This document shows positions 24,950-35,989 of a stretch of 64,000 bases of DNA, piece by piece; position 1 is the first letter of the stretch, and each line of letters starts with the position of its first letter. Source of the DNA: Arctopsyche grandis (taxonomy: Eukaryota; Arthropoda; Insecta; Trichoptera; Hydropsychidae). The stretch is from positions 10,954,001-11,018,000 of the forward strand of contig NC_135365.1 in assembly GCF_051622035.1 (NCBI RefSeq), read 5' to 3'. The translations under genes and the position numbers were made by a program. The notes below the pieces were generated by a model that saw only the letters and a list, made by a program, of their open reading frames with translations, had not been told where the DNA came from and ran no database searches.

Positions 24950-25365
24950 AGCATGGTTCGGTGGTTAGTCTTTTGCCTACCGCCGAGAGGCGCCTGGTTC
25001 GATCCCGTGAGTTGACCTCGATTGAAAAGAATTTATTCTGAGTATATTATCTGTAATACTACTGGTCAGACTTGGATATTTGTGACTCCAACTTGATCGT
25101 TTCCTATCAGAGTTTGCCAATTTTTCTGATTTCATGTTGAAACGGCTCCATTAAATTTGCCAAAAAAAACCATCTTACCTACTATGTCACTATTTGAGTA
25201 TGATTTATGTACAGTAAAATTTTAAAATTCACAATCTCGTTAATTTCGAGTTTTTCGGTGTTTTTTCGGACGTACATATATATTAAAAATGCTGCATTGT
25301 TTGTAGTTAGCCAGGAAGGCGCATTAGTGTTTACCTGTAAGCCCTTCTTCCTGGTATATTATTTT
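24950..25365 (+). mobile_element. tRNA-derived SINE, full length, tail type B
   Basis: Box A-like tggttcggtggttagtc (24964), box B-like tggttcgatcccg (24993), then the body cttggatatttgtgactcca. The tail hairpin is ccaggaaggc...cttcctgg (25311-25354). It is the most complete SINE in the window and lies tail-to-tail with the next one. Confidence 0.9.
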
Positions 25366-25374
25366 TATTTTTGC

Positions 25375-25800
25375 ATGGATATATACCAGGAAGCCTTGAC
25401 AGGAAGACCCCAATGCGCCTTCCTGGACAATTAATTACAAACAATGCAGCATTTTATTATTACATAAATCACTGTATTTCCAGAAGCTGAAGAACACGAA
25501 ATAACAATTAATTAATTAATATATTGAAACATCTATGGATGTTAGATTTGTACATAATTTTTACAAATTGTACATACAATAAATACAGAAGATTTGTGAC
25601 AACAGGAAAGACGATTTTTTGCCAATTTTGAGGAACCGTTTCAACAATGATCAGATAAAATTGGCAAACTCTGATAAGAAACGATCGATTTGGAGTCACA
25701 AATACCCCCAAATCTAACCAGCAGTATAGCGGATCGAACCCACTGATCACTTGGTGCTAAACATACTCGCTATCATTTACCCATACTGCTGATTATATAC
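25375..25800 (-). mobile_element. tRNA-derived SINE, full length, tail type B, inverted
   Basis: On the minus strand it runs head 25795 (agcagtatgg...gggttcgatccgc) to tail 25384-25427 (ccaggaaggcgcattggggt, closing with gcttcctgg). The body is ggagtcacaaata read inverted. It is separated from the preceding plus-strand copy by about 20 bp, so the two tails form a near-palindrome. Confidence 0.9.
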
Positions 25801-26055
25801 ATATATATTAACGTATGTATGTACATACATATATAATAAAAAAAATATATATACATACATATATATGATTGTAATCACAAACAATTTGACATCGAAAAAA
25901 CATACGATAAACTTCAAAATAAAATCCATAATTCACCCTAAACACACTATCCCCATATATTATTTCTCATCTTGATCTACATGTCAGTGTGTGCTGTCGT
26001 GGAGTTTCCGACATTTATTTCACTTTTTGACTTTTATTTCTCGTGTTTCTTTTAG

Positions 26056-26131
26056 CAAGTCCGATCTCGAAGATGAAGGTGGTGTGGTTTTACGGTCACC
26101 CTCTCGCCAAATGGGACTCTCGCGGGATTGA
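26056..26131 (+). CDS. Candidate unassigned terminal exon
   Basis: Preceded by a strong acceptor-like tract (tttctcgtgtttcttttag ending 26055). After one leading base the frame reads KSDLEDEGGVVLRSPSRQMG and LSRD, then TGA at 26129-26131. The local base composition is much richer in GC than its surroundings and it is not a known repeat. Another frame (26060 onward) is also open, reading MKVVWFYGHPLAKWDSRG. I cannot name the protein. It may instead be part of a regulatory island, and no upstream exon was found. Confidence 0.3.
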
Positions 26132-26989
26132 CCTGGAATGCGGGACACGTGGATGAAATGGGGCCACACACACCCCAAAAAAAGCAAAAAAAAAAATGCA
26201 TGAATATTTATACCGAGGGGTAGGATTGCACCTAAGGGTAAATTTCACTGCGCCACATATCAAAGTTAACCATGAAAAATATGTCCAATGCTGAGGCTTT
26301 AATCTTATTTATCTGCATGGAAGTATTGATGTATTCAATGGGGATGATAACGAACATGTTCAAACAATAATACGAAAGATTCGTCCGTTCTATTGTACTA
26401 TTCATACTATTATAATATAAATTATGTACGAACTATTATCCATATAATGAATGATTTGGAATCACATTGTGTGTGCGGAATAATAAAGGCCGATATCCAT
26501 TATATTGTAATGAGGTTGAGATTATTATAAATGTATTAGTTATAAGGTCTGATGATTCTGATAGCAACAACTTCATTTTCCATCAATCTGCCGTAGATGC
26601 ATTAAGAATTTATTTTATGACAGGCGGGAAAACACACATTTGCCAACACACAGGGCTGCCACCAGTGATTGAAATTTACTTTCAAATAACATTTACCGGT
26701 AAACGGTAAATAATTTCTACCATTACCGGTTTATACCAAATTTGTATAAAATTAATTTAGCGCCCGTCAACGAGAAGTGGCAGTTTACTCTTTTTCGATT
26801 TTTTTCGACCCTTTAAATATGTGTCCTTTTCATGAGAAAATCTTGTATCAATGTAATGAAAATTAAAAAAAATCATCAAATTTAATCAACCGGAAGTGGT
26901 ATTTTTTCCAAGTCAAAAATGTTGTGACCACAGGATTTTTTCCACACGAACGTATCAAACTGATCATTTATATTTGTTAATTATTAACC

Positions 26990-27430
26990 TATGCTTAACT
27001 TGTATGGAATAACGCCTCGAATACTAACCTTTCCAAACATCAAATAATACAAAATAAATACCTAAAAATAATTTATAATACACCCATATATACTAACTTG
27101 AAAAAACTGCATGCCATAAATAATATTCCGTTTGTTACAGACATTACTAACAATCTAACCAGTAGATTCTATGACAGAATCACTAATAACCATAATTACA
27201 CACTTGAGAAGAGTCTCAGTGATTACAACAAAATGTCTATACCCTTCAAATATAAACACAGATTACCTAAGTGCAATCTGCTTTAGGTCATCGACTTTAG
27301 AGTGTCTTTAATTAATATTATATATTAGATGTATTATGAGCATTTAAAAAAATTGTAAATAGGTTTTTGAGCTCTTTTTCCTATTACGCTGTACATATTA
27401 ACATTATAATAATATAATTTATTTTATTTT
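26990..27430 (+). mobile_element. Jockey-like 3' fragment
   Basis: It encodes in pieces KLHAINNIPFVTDITNN, SRFYDRITNNHNYT and MSIPFKYKHRLPKCNLL, matching the end of the element at 29261-29662. It has the same 3' UTR (ctttaggtcatcgacttta) up to an A/T-rich tail near 27430. It is in opposite orientation to that element. Confidence 0.92.
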
Positions 27431-27464
27431 ATTTACATACATATTTTTCACATACATATGTACA

Positions 27465-28035
27465 AATATACCAGGAAAGCTTAACAGGTAAACCCCAAAT
27501 GCGCCTTCCTGATCCACATAATTATTACATAGATACATGTAAATCTAAATATCTGACATCTATGGTCAGTATACATATATTACAAAAATCCTATTAATAC
27601 GATAAATAACGATGAATAACTTTCATGAAAAATACGAATTTTATATTCGATAAACAACCACAGAGACAACCACAACCATGGTGAGCAATATGGCGAAAAA
27701 AAAATAATAATTTTAAAGTTTAGTATTTTAAAAAAATATATAGTAATTTAATAGAAAAATAGTAAGTAAAATAAAAAAAAATAATTATTGAAATTATAAA
27801 AAAAATTTTAAGATATAACAATAACTAAAGGTTCGCAACAGCAAATTGGGAAGGAAACGCCAATTTTACAGGAATCGTTTCAATGAAAATCAGAAAAATT
27901 GGCAAATTCTGATAAGAAACGATCGACCTAGACAAATCAAGGTCTGGCCAACAACGAGACTTAGCGGGGAATTGAACTCGTAACATCAAGTACGAAATAA
28001 TTCAACATTCACCACTAGACCACGCTGCTGGTTAA
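27465..28035 (-). mobile_element. tRNA-derived SINE with internal expansion, tail type B
   Basis: The minus-strand head at about 28033-27960 (accagcagcgtggtctagtg, box A-like; box B-like gagttcaattccc) and body (tttcttatcagaatttgcca) are clear. The tail hairpin taccaggaaagc...gccttcctga is at 27470-27513. The 340 bp between body and tail are AT-rich and longer than in other copies, suggesting an insertion. Confidence 0.78.
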
Positions 28036-29260
28036 TAATAATATGAAATGGTCAGTAGATCAGTAGCTGTTAAAATAGATATAGGCGTTAAAAGTTTCAT
28101 CAAAAGTACAAGGCTTATTGAACTTGTTTCATTGTCACTAACCAAATACCCGTCCCAATAAATACTCAAATACCCCTAAATACCAATAATCGAAAGGTTT
28201 TTAAGTTGCTTCATTTGTTTTTAAATAATGTATAGCTTTGCCTCTCAATAATTTGAAGCTTTCTCAAATCAGGACGACGAGAGGGGGGGAAAAGGGTATG
28301 CAAATAATCCGGGCCCGGCTTTCAAAGGGGGCCCGGGGCCCCCGCAAATAATATGTACATTTTTAGCAAAAGTTTTGGTGTTCAGAATGGTCAGTTCCCT
28401 CGTTACAATATCCAAAATAAATTAGTAAAATAACCCTTGGCCGATTCAAGCAGGTAATAATCGGACAGTTAAAAGTACGAGATTAGTGCATTTTTACATC
28501 GATAAAAAAGATAAAATCTTTCACATTTTAAATTTGCTATGAAACTTTAAAGTTAAAATTGGAAATGTGATCCACGTGCTATTCCTAGAATAATTCAACA
28601 GAAATATACTGATAAATGATTGATTTTAATCGTTAAAAGTATCCGTTTGTCTTTCGACTTTAGGGAAATACGATATTCATTGCTGTATTCTTGCGAACGG
28701 TAGACTGGATTTACATAGAATATGTCAAATCGAAGTTACTTTTTAAATTAATAATATTTGTCGTTTACGAATTAATTTTTATTTTTCAACTGTTTTCTAT
28801 GTTGATTATTTTAACCCACAATGAATCTGTATCAATCTGAAGAATGTACATGTACATATATATAGAGACATTTTATAAAGCTCTCACAGAAAAAGTCATC
28901 CCAAATGCAATACATTATTACCTACTATGTTCCAGCTTTTCCATAAATATCTAATATAAGTTGATATTTTACCGTTTTTTATATTTTATGTGTTTTTTTT
29001 TTTATTTTTAAATGCTTTTTATTATTACGAAATTATGTTCACAATACATCTTATATCTATTTTAATAGCTACTGATCTACTGATCATTTTCTATTTTACA
29101 ATTTAATTTAATTTGGTTATTAATCACAGTATTATATTATTCTAATGTTAATCTAAAGCATAATAGGAAAAAGAGCTCAAAAACCTATTTACAATCCTTA
29201 TAAATGTTCATAATACATCTAATACATAATATTAATTAAAGACTCTCTAAAGTCGATGAC

Positions 29261-30845
29261 CTAAAGCAGATTGTGTTTAGGTAATCTGTGTTTATACCTG
29301 AAGGGTATAGACATTTTGTTGTAATCACCGAGACTCTTCACAAGTGTGTTAGTATGGTTATTAGTGATTCTGTCATAGAATCTACTGGTTAGTTTGTTAG
29401 TAATGTCTGTAACAAACGGAATATTATATATGGCATGCAGTTTTTCCAGGTTAGTATATATGGGTGTATTATAAATTATTTTTATGGATTTATTTTGTAT
29501 TACTTGGAGCTTGGAAAGGTTAGTATTCGAGGCGTTATTCCATACAGGTGAAGCATAGGTTAATAATGGTAATATGAGCGCGCGATATAATTTTATTTTA
29601 TTTAGCGTTGATAAAGAACTATGGCGATTAAATATTGGATATATTGAGGATATACCCCGCATCGCCTTGCATTTCGCTGCCTAAATGTGAGGTGCCCATC
29701 TCATTCTTTTATCAAACGTTACTCCTAAATATTTTATTACTGACTGCCATTTCAGACTTTCTCCAGAGGGGATTTTCAGATCTGAACTTGGCTTATGTTT
29801 TCTAATACTAAAGAATGTGGTGTCTGTTTTGGTTTGATTAATTTGAATTTTCCACTTAGTGAAGTGTTCAGTCATTGCTTTAATTGCAAATTCAAGATTT
29901 TTAAGAATAGTGTCTGGTTTTTTGCTACTTGTGAAGCAAGCTGTATCATCTGCATATAGGGCTATGTGACAGTTTTTTGGAATAGGTATGTCATTTATAT
30001 ATATGGAGAACAAGAGTGGGCCAAGCAAGCTCCCCTGCGGAACACCAGCTGCGATTATTTTTGGAGACGATAATTCATTATTTACGCTAACCACTAGCTT
30101 TCTACGATTTAAGTACGATTTGATGATGAGAATTAGGTAGTTTGGTATTTTGTTAATAAGGAGCTTATGAATGAGTCCATCGTGCCAAACCGTGTCGAAG
30201 GCCTTTTCTATGTCGAGACATACCATTCCGGTACTTCTCTTCATATTAAAGTTCTTCGTCACGTGTTCAGTTAGTCTTGTTAGTTGTTGGGTCGTGGAAT
30301 GTCCAGTGCGAAATCCAAATTGTTCATTTATTAATTTCTTATTTACGACTTTAAGTAAACGAGTGTAGATTATTTTTTCCAGAATTTTTGAAAGCGTGCA
30401 TAGTAAGCTAATGGGTCGATAATTGGCCGGGTTTTTTGAGCTTTTATCGGGCTTAAGTATGGGAATTACGTTGGCTGTTTTCCAGTATTCTGGGAAATAC
30501 CCGGTGAGTAAACATGCGTTGAATATTTTACATAGTGAGACTAAAGCTTTAAATGGAAGTTGTTTGATTATGATGTTATCTATTGAATCTCGCCCAGGTG
30601 CCTTTTTATTTTTTAAATTACGTATTATATTTTGGATTTCACACGGATGCACCAATTTTATATTTTTAGTACTGTTAGTGGGAGTTTTTGTGATGATTTT
30701 AATGGACCGGTTGACTTTATTATGCGTTGGTATGTGATTGTAATGTTGTGTGAGTGTGTGATGTTTTTGGAAGGATTTTGATAATAGTTCTGCTTTGTCG
30801 CAATCACGCCTCACTGAGATTCCTGCATCATCTAATGGAGGAATC
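29261..30845 (-). pseudogene. Jockey-like reverse transcriptase and C-terminal region, one in-frame stop
   Basis: Frame 30814-29681 has the RT signature in order: NYRPISLLCTLSKILEK (about residue 131), CLDIEKAFDTVWHDGL (about 199), AAGVPQGSLLGPLLF (about 255) and ALYADDTACF (catalytic Asp pair near 290). It ends at a TAG after RMRWAPHI. The same frame then resumes with AAKCKAMRGISSIYPIFN and runs to 29261 (thumb and C-terminal part, YRALILPLLTYASPVWNN). A single CAG-to-TAG change would explain the stop. All catalytic residues are present, but the flanking frameshifts make the element dead. Confidence 0.93.
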
Positions 30846-31795
30846 GAGTTTTTGTCCTGCGAATCGCTTTAGCTAATTTCCATAGAGAGCCATCAACTGA
30901 GCTCAATTTTTCTAATTTTTTAGACCAAGCTTCATTTTTGATTTCTTTGATTCTAATTTTAATTTGATATGTGAGCTTATTGATTAATGTTTTCAATGCT
31001 GGATTTTTTGATGTTTGCCAAATTTTACGGAGTTTATTTTTACTTTTAATTAGATTTGCAACAAAGTCAGTTATCTCTAGTTTGTGTTCAATGTATTGTG
31101 TCTTAGATATGTGAAGGTGTTTGGATCGAGCTATTGATTCCGTCAGGTGTATTATGGAGCTGTCGATTTCTGTTTTGTTTGTGAGTGTGGTAGAAGTTAG
31201 AATAGTTTGGTCGTTTATGTACGACTTGAATTCTCGCCAGTTAGCTCTCCCGTAATCCCAACCATGCTTGATGATTTCCTCGGGTTTCCCGTCGATTGAG
31301 AAGATTATCGGGAGATGATCAGACGACAGGGTTTGAAGGGCATTTGGTGTCGATATTTTTGGGCAGTTCTTGACGAGGACAAGATCTAGTGTGGATGGTT
31401 GTGAGTTATTTGTAGGATAGTGTGTGTATGTATCCGGATGAAGTAAGATTGTATCTGTTAGTTGAATGTATTTAAAAAGAGTTGTGCCTTGTTGGTCAGT
31501 GTTTACGCAACTCCATAACGGATGTTTAGCATTAAAGTCACCAGCTACCACTACCGAACTACCAATGTTAAATATTTTGTTAAGATCGGATGCCAATAAT
31601 CGTTTTTGGGGAGGATTGTAAGCGGATGCTACTATGTGACGGGTGTTGTTAATTGTTAGTTCGATGGCGGTTAGTTCTAAATTTTTAGTGGCGGAGTTAT
31701 TACGCGACAATGTTTAATTGAGGATTTTATAAAAATGGCAACTCCCCCTCCATGTTGTTCTCGGTCTTCGCGATAGCAGTTAAAGTTAGGTAGGT
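30832..31795 (-). pseudogene. Jockey-like endonuclease domain, broken
   Basis: Apurinic-type endonuclease of a LINE ORF2, which nicks target DNA to prime reverse transcription. The part upstream of 31710 reads YREDREQHGGGVAIFIKSS in another frame. After a one-base slip in an A-run near 31680 the frame continues NLELTAIELTINNTRHIVAS, AYNPPQKR, VVVAGDFNAKHPLWS (catalytic Asp/Asn), STLDLVLV and SSDHLPIIF (catalytic Asp-His). The first third of the domain, including the first Glu-containing motif, is absent. A second frameshift near 30845 separates it from the reverse transcriptase. Confidence 0.88.
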
Positions 31796-32108
31796 TTCAT
31801 GTATGGCATTTATTATTTTTTAACGTGTGTTCATTCATTTAATGTATTGTTATAGTTTATTGTTGTTTTTAATTAATTTCACTTGTTTCACTGTATTGTA
31901 TTTATGTATATAAATTAATATGAAATATATTTTTATTAATTATCAACGATATTAATTGAAATACTCACAACACTTTTTTTACATGTTTTGAAATTTTTTT
32001 TACTAAAATGGGTCAAGGGGGGGTAGCCTGGATTTTCAAATTTGCACCGGGGCCCGGATTTTCTCTCCATGGCCCTGCATACATATACATACATATGTAG
32101 TTAAAGTA

Positions 32109-33810
32109 AAAAGTGCAAACAAGATCTTTTCTTGGGTAAAAACCAAATGATCGCAATCAGATCAGAGAGTGGAGTAATAATTAGGAATAGAGAAGAGATC
32201 ATAGACAGAGTTTATACGTTCTATGCAAAACTTTACGAGAACAACAACGGTCAATTTCCCGCTCTGGAATCAACACACGGCCAAAGGGTTCCTGCAGTAT
32301 TGCCTAGCGAAGTAGAGGCCGTGCTAAAAACTGCAAAGAACGGTAAAACCCCAGGGGAAGATAATATTCCCATTGACTTACTAAAATGTGGCGGCCCCCC
32401 CCCCCTAATTAATATCTTAGCTAGGCTTTTCAGCAAATGCATCCAGAACCAAGCTATACCAGAAGGATGGAATAACGCAACTATCATTTTAATACACAAA
32501 AAAGGCGACAAAAGCGATATCAAGAACTACCGACCCATTAGTTTACTTTCAGTGGTCTACAAGCTCTTCACGAAGGTTATTACAGAAAGGCTGAAGAATA
32601 TCCTCGACGAGAACCAACCTATAGAGCAGGCAGAGTTTAGGGCAAATTTCAGCACAATGGACCACCTCCAAGTAGTTGGCGAACTAATCGAGCGCGCCAA
32701 CGAATATCAACGGCCATTGTGCCTAGGTTTCGTCGATTATGAGAAAGCCTTCGATACAGTTAGTCATAATGCAGTACTTAACGCTCTACAAACACAGGGA
32801 GTGCCGGAACCCTATGTGGGACTGTTAGCTGCAATATATAAGAATGCCACAGCTTCGGTTAAAAATTTTTCAGGTACAGATAGATTTAGCATAGGAAAAG
32901 GAGTAAGACAAGGAGATACAATCTCGCCCAAGTTATTCAATGCGGTGCTTGAGGGAGTTTTCAGGAACTTGGATTGGGATACAGCCGGAGTAAGCATCAA
33001 TGGTCGCTTTTTGAGTCACCTTCGGGTCGCAGACGATATAGTTTTAGTAGCTCGTGATTCAGCTGACCTACTTATCAGACTAACACAGCTGGACAGGGAA
33101 AGTAGAAAAGTAGGATTAAAAATTAACGTAGATAAGACTAAACTAATGTTCAATAGATATTGCATGCCTGATAGCATCCCCTTAGATGATAAACCAGTAG
33201 AAGTAGTAAATAATTATTTATATTTAGGTCAAATAATTGACATGTTTGGTAGTAAAAATGAAGAGATAAAGAGACGTATGAAATTAGGATGGAGTGCATT
33301 TGGACGGATGAATGCTGTTTTTAAATCAAAAATGCCACTCTGCCTGAAGAAAAGGATCTTTGATCAATGCGTTTTGCCAGTGATGACGTATGGATGTGAA
33401 ACTTGGACACTGAACGCCAAGATGCTAAATAAAATCCAATGCACTCAAAGAAGTATGGAACGCTGTATGCTTGGCATAACGAGGAAAGACAGAAAGCGGA
33501 ACACGTGGGTGAGAAATATGACAAGGGTAGTGGACATAGTGGATAGAGTGAAGAGATTGAAATGGCAATGGGCGGGTCACGTAGCTAGGAGGATGGACGA
33601 AAGGTGGACAAAAAAAAAGTGCTTGAATGGTACCCGAGAGAAGGCAAAAGAGTAAAAGGAAGACTGCAAGGAAGATGGGTGAATGAAATTAGGAAAATGT
33701 GCAGAATGAGATGGATGAGTGTTGCGCAAAACAGAGACGAGTGGAAGCGTGTTGGAGAGGCCTTCATCCAGCAGTGGATGGCGAATGGCTGTAAATGATG
33801 ATGATGATGA
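32109..33810 (+). mobile_element. 5'-truncated RTE-like non-LTR retrotransposon with 14-bp TSD
   Basis: Flanked by atgtagttaaagta at 32095-32108 and 33810-33823, a target duplication of about 14 bp. It ends in (GAT)n at 33796-33811, a typical RTE-type 3' microsatellite. Only the reverse transcriptase and C-terminal part are present. The endonuclease was lost to 5' truncation, the usual outcome of incomplete target-primed reverse transcription. Older 3' copies are at 5340-5785 and 7262-7725. This copy is the least decayed of the three. Confidence 0.94.
32132..33798 (+). pseudogene. RTE-like reverse transcriptase, frameshifted near its end
   Basis: The frame 32132-33655 (507 residues) has NYRPISLLSVVYKLFTKVIT (about 133), FVDYEKAFDTVSHNAV (about 200), GKGVRQGDTISPKLFNAVLE (about 255), and HLRVADDIVLVARDS with the catalytic Asp pair at about 301-302. 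The usual residue before ADD is Phe; here it is Val (RVADD). Near 33610 a run of nine A bases has shifted the frame. The true end continues in the next frame as KKVLEWYPREGKRVKGRLQG to GEAFIQQWMANGCK and a stop at 33798. Seven A bases would restore the frame, so this is replication slippage. No initiator context is implied by the first Met, as upstream sequence is truncated. Confidence 0.93.
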
Positions 33811-33985
33811 TGTAGTTAAAGTATAATAACAAGAATTCGGCGGTGGCGTTTCTATTTCCCAGAAAAGAGGGTTGACTATTATCAATTACTATAGACCTAC
33901 AAAGTTAGAGAACAAAAAAAAAAGGTTGACAATAGAATATATAATATATAATTTAATTTGAATATTCTAATAAAAAAACTTGACA

Positions 33986-34280
33986 ATAAGGGTGAAAACA
34001 CACAGCGATGAACGTGGCACATGGTTTTTTAGTGGGGTGGTAAAAATGTGGGGTGCCTTGCACAGATTCATGGCACGCCCAGCACGCACCGTCCCAAAAT
34101 CACCCCCTGCAGTGTTTCCCATTGTAAAATTGTATCCTAGTATTTATCCTAGCTTGTCAGTGATCGATAACGGTGTATCTCATATTTTAAAAAAATATAG
34201 GAGACCCCCCCCCCCTCCTCCCCCCACAGTGGAGAACCAAGCACACAATGCGCCGTTCTTCTCTGTGTGATTTAGCCCTA
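33986..34280. mobile_element. MITE with about 35-bp imperfect TIRs
   Basis: The left end agggtgaaaacacacagcga then gaacgtggcac pairs with the right end read inverted, agggctaaatcacacagaga then gaacggcgc. The interior has a C-rich run at about 34205-34227. The family is unassigned, and the flanks (ata/aag) do not give a clear duplication. Confidence 0.75.
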
Positions 34281-35989
34281 AGTGAGTTCCGGCACCTTTT
34301 TTTTTCAAAAAAAAAGACTTGAATGTATCCTGTTTGAGATTTTTTTTTATTAATTTAGAATGATAGGAAATTATTTTTGAATAATGAACACATATATAAA
34401 TAAAGCAAATTTTATTTGAATTATTACATTAAAAACAACATTTTTTTAGATTAATGAAAAATTATACAGAAACAATAAGCAACATTTACATATACATTAT
34501 ATAATTTAATGATAATACTTGTTAGACAAAATGTTTTGAAACGATTGTATAAATATATATATATATATGTAGTTAAAAATACTTTTTTTTTAACTTTATT
34601 ATCTTTTAACGAAGCTTTTTCAGAACAACATTTATTTTGTTTTTGAGAGTATTCATTTATTATCTGGTATATCAAGTTTGAAATTGATGTCATTTGTATA
34701 AACTAATTCAAGTAAATAGGTGTATTTATTACTATTAATAATATATAATAAGTATTGATATACAACATCAAGGCATGGGGTTCCTCTAATAAATGCAAAA
34801 AATTTCATTTGATTTACACACATACACACATATTTATAGAGTTATTGTGTTTTAACGTATCGAATATGCCATTGAAAATCTCCGATTCCAAATCTCCATT
34901 GAAATGCAACATCTCATAACAAGTTAGAACGCAAATCATCTATAATGAAAATAAATCATATTACATTTGAGGACATTCATTCGAATCACAAAAATATATT
35001 TCCTAATTCTAGGGGATCACAGAAGAGTCACTTTAAAGTGGTGACCGGGTGTTTCACAATAAAACTTTAAAGACTAGACAAAATAATTTCAAAGACAACA
35101 CACAATTTATTGAATCTTTAGAATATTTGTCTGCAATATGAAGATGTTCGCACTTTGTCCATTTCAAACGTACATATGTATATATATAAAGATATAATAA
35201 TCATAAGGAATGCAATTTTATATAATTACAGCGAGTCAATACTCGTACATTCTATAATATTATAGACATATTTATAATGTACAAAATTATCAGTTCAATT
35301 TACAAATACAAAAATATGCAATTCAAAATTATAACGATATAATTTTGTAAACATACATTTATATTTTACCATCGATAGTAATTTTTTTAAAAATAACCTG
35401 ATACAATTTTCACCACAATCCAACCAGCCTATCAAAACAAATGAAATGTTTTCGTTCAATAGATACAATCTAACATTTTTGTTTCATTTTCATATTGCAG
35501 TCTACAATTTACAAAAGCAACAGGATATGTACATACTAAGTAGCAGAGATAAACATACACAGTTTATATACAAAATAATAAACATACCTACATATTTAAT
35601 CAAAATAAACAGCATTCATTGGTGTTTTATTTACAAAATTGAACACAAATCTAACTGTTAATCTGCCTTTTTTCAAACTCGACAGGTTTTGTCAAAAGCA
35701 AACTCTAATGAATAACATGTATTTTACTAACATAGACAGTGCTTAAAGTGTCAATTCAACAACATTACAAATTTAAAAGTAATCAAGGATTAAATTTTAA
35801 ATAAATACGTACATATTATTGACAAATTAAAATAAAACTAACCTTTTTGTAACAAAAATGTATGCTCAATGGAATAAATATTAAAATATTTGTGTAGTTT
35901 TTGTTCAACTTTTATTATACTTCAAGCACTTTTTATTAAAAACATCAGTTTTCAAAACTTTTTTCAGTTCAGTTAAAATGTTTATTTAA
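34281..35989. other. AT-rich stretch before the satellite, nothing recognised
   Basis: Very AT-rich with ATAT and ACAT microsatellites. There is no ORF above chance and no repeat shared with other parts of the window until the satellite-related sequence starts near 35990. Confidence 0.6.

Larger units (their letters stand above)
28991..31795 (-). mobile_element. 5'-truncated Jockey-like non-LTR retrotransposon
   Basis: The minus strand carries endonuclease (31795-30832), reverse transcriptase (30845-29681) and C-terminal region (29680-29261). A 3' UTR follows, ending in an A-run on the minus strand (T-run at 28992-29008). Family evidence is the GDFNAKHPLWS and SDHLPIIFS endonuclease motifs and a YADDT reverse transcriptase. 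ORF1 and the start of the endonuclease are missing. Two frameshifts and one internal stop make it non-functional. 3' fragments of the same family lie at 13480-13972 (minus) and 26990-27430 (plus). Confidence 0.93.
28270..32086. mobile_element. Possible hAT-like element hosting the Jockey insertion
   Basis: Left end: caggacgacgagaggg with ataatccgggcccggc shortly after. Right end read inverted: cagggccatggagagaaaat followed by ccgggccccgg. The shared CAGG...GAGAG...ATCCGGGCCC layout suggests terminal inverted repeats of one element with the Jockey copy nested inside. The flanking 8-mers (tctcaaat and catacata) do not match, so this could equally be two separate fragments. Confidence 0.3.

Noticed and set aside
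26640..26750. cagggctgccacc followed by accggtaaacggt motifs, hAT-end-like
   Set aside because: No inverted partner or target duplication was found nearby. The only similar ggcagccct (18010) is on an unrelated island.
30171..30737. Plus-strand ORFs of 65 and 104 codons
   Set aside because: Antisense shadows of the Jockey-like reverse transcriptase.
33321..33885. Minus-strand ORFs of 60-102 codons
   Set aside because: Antisense shadows of the RTE-like element's 3' coding end; similar shadows occur at 5304-5856.
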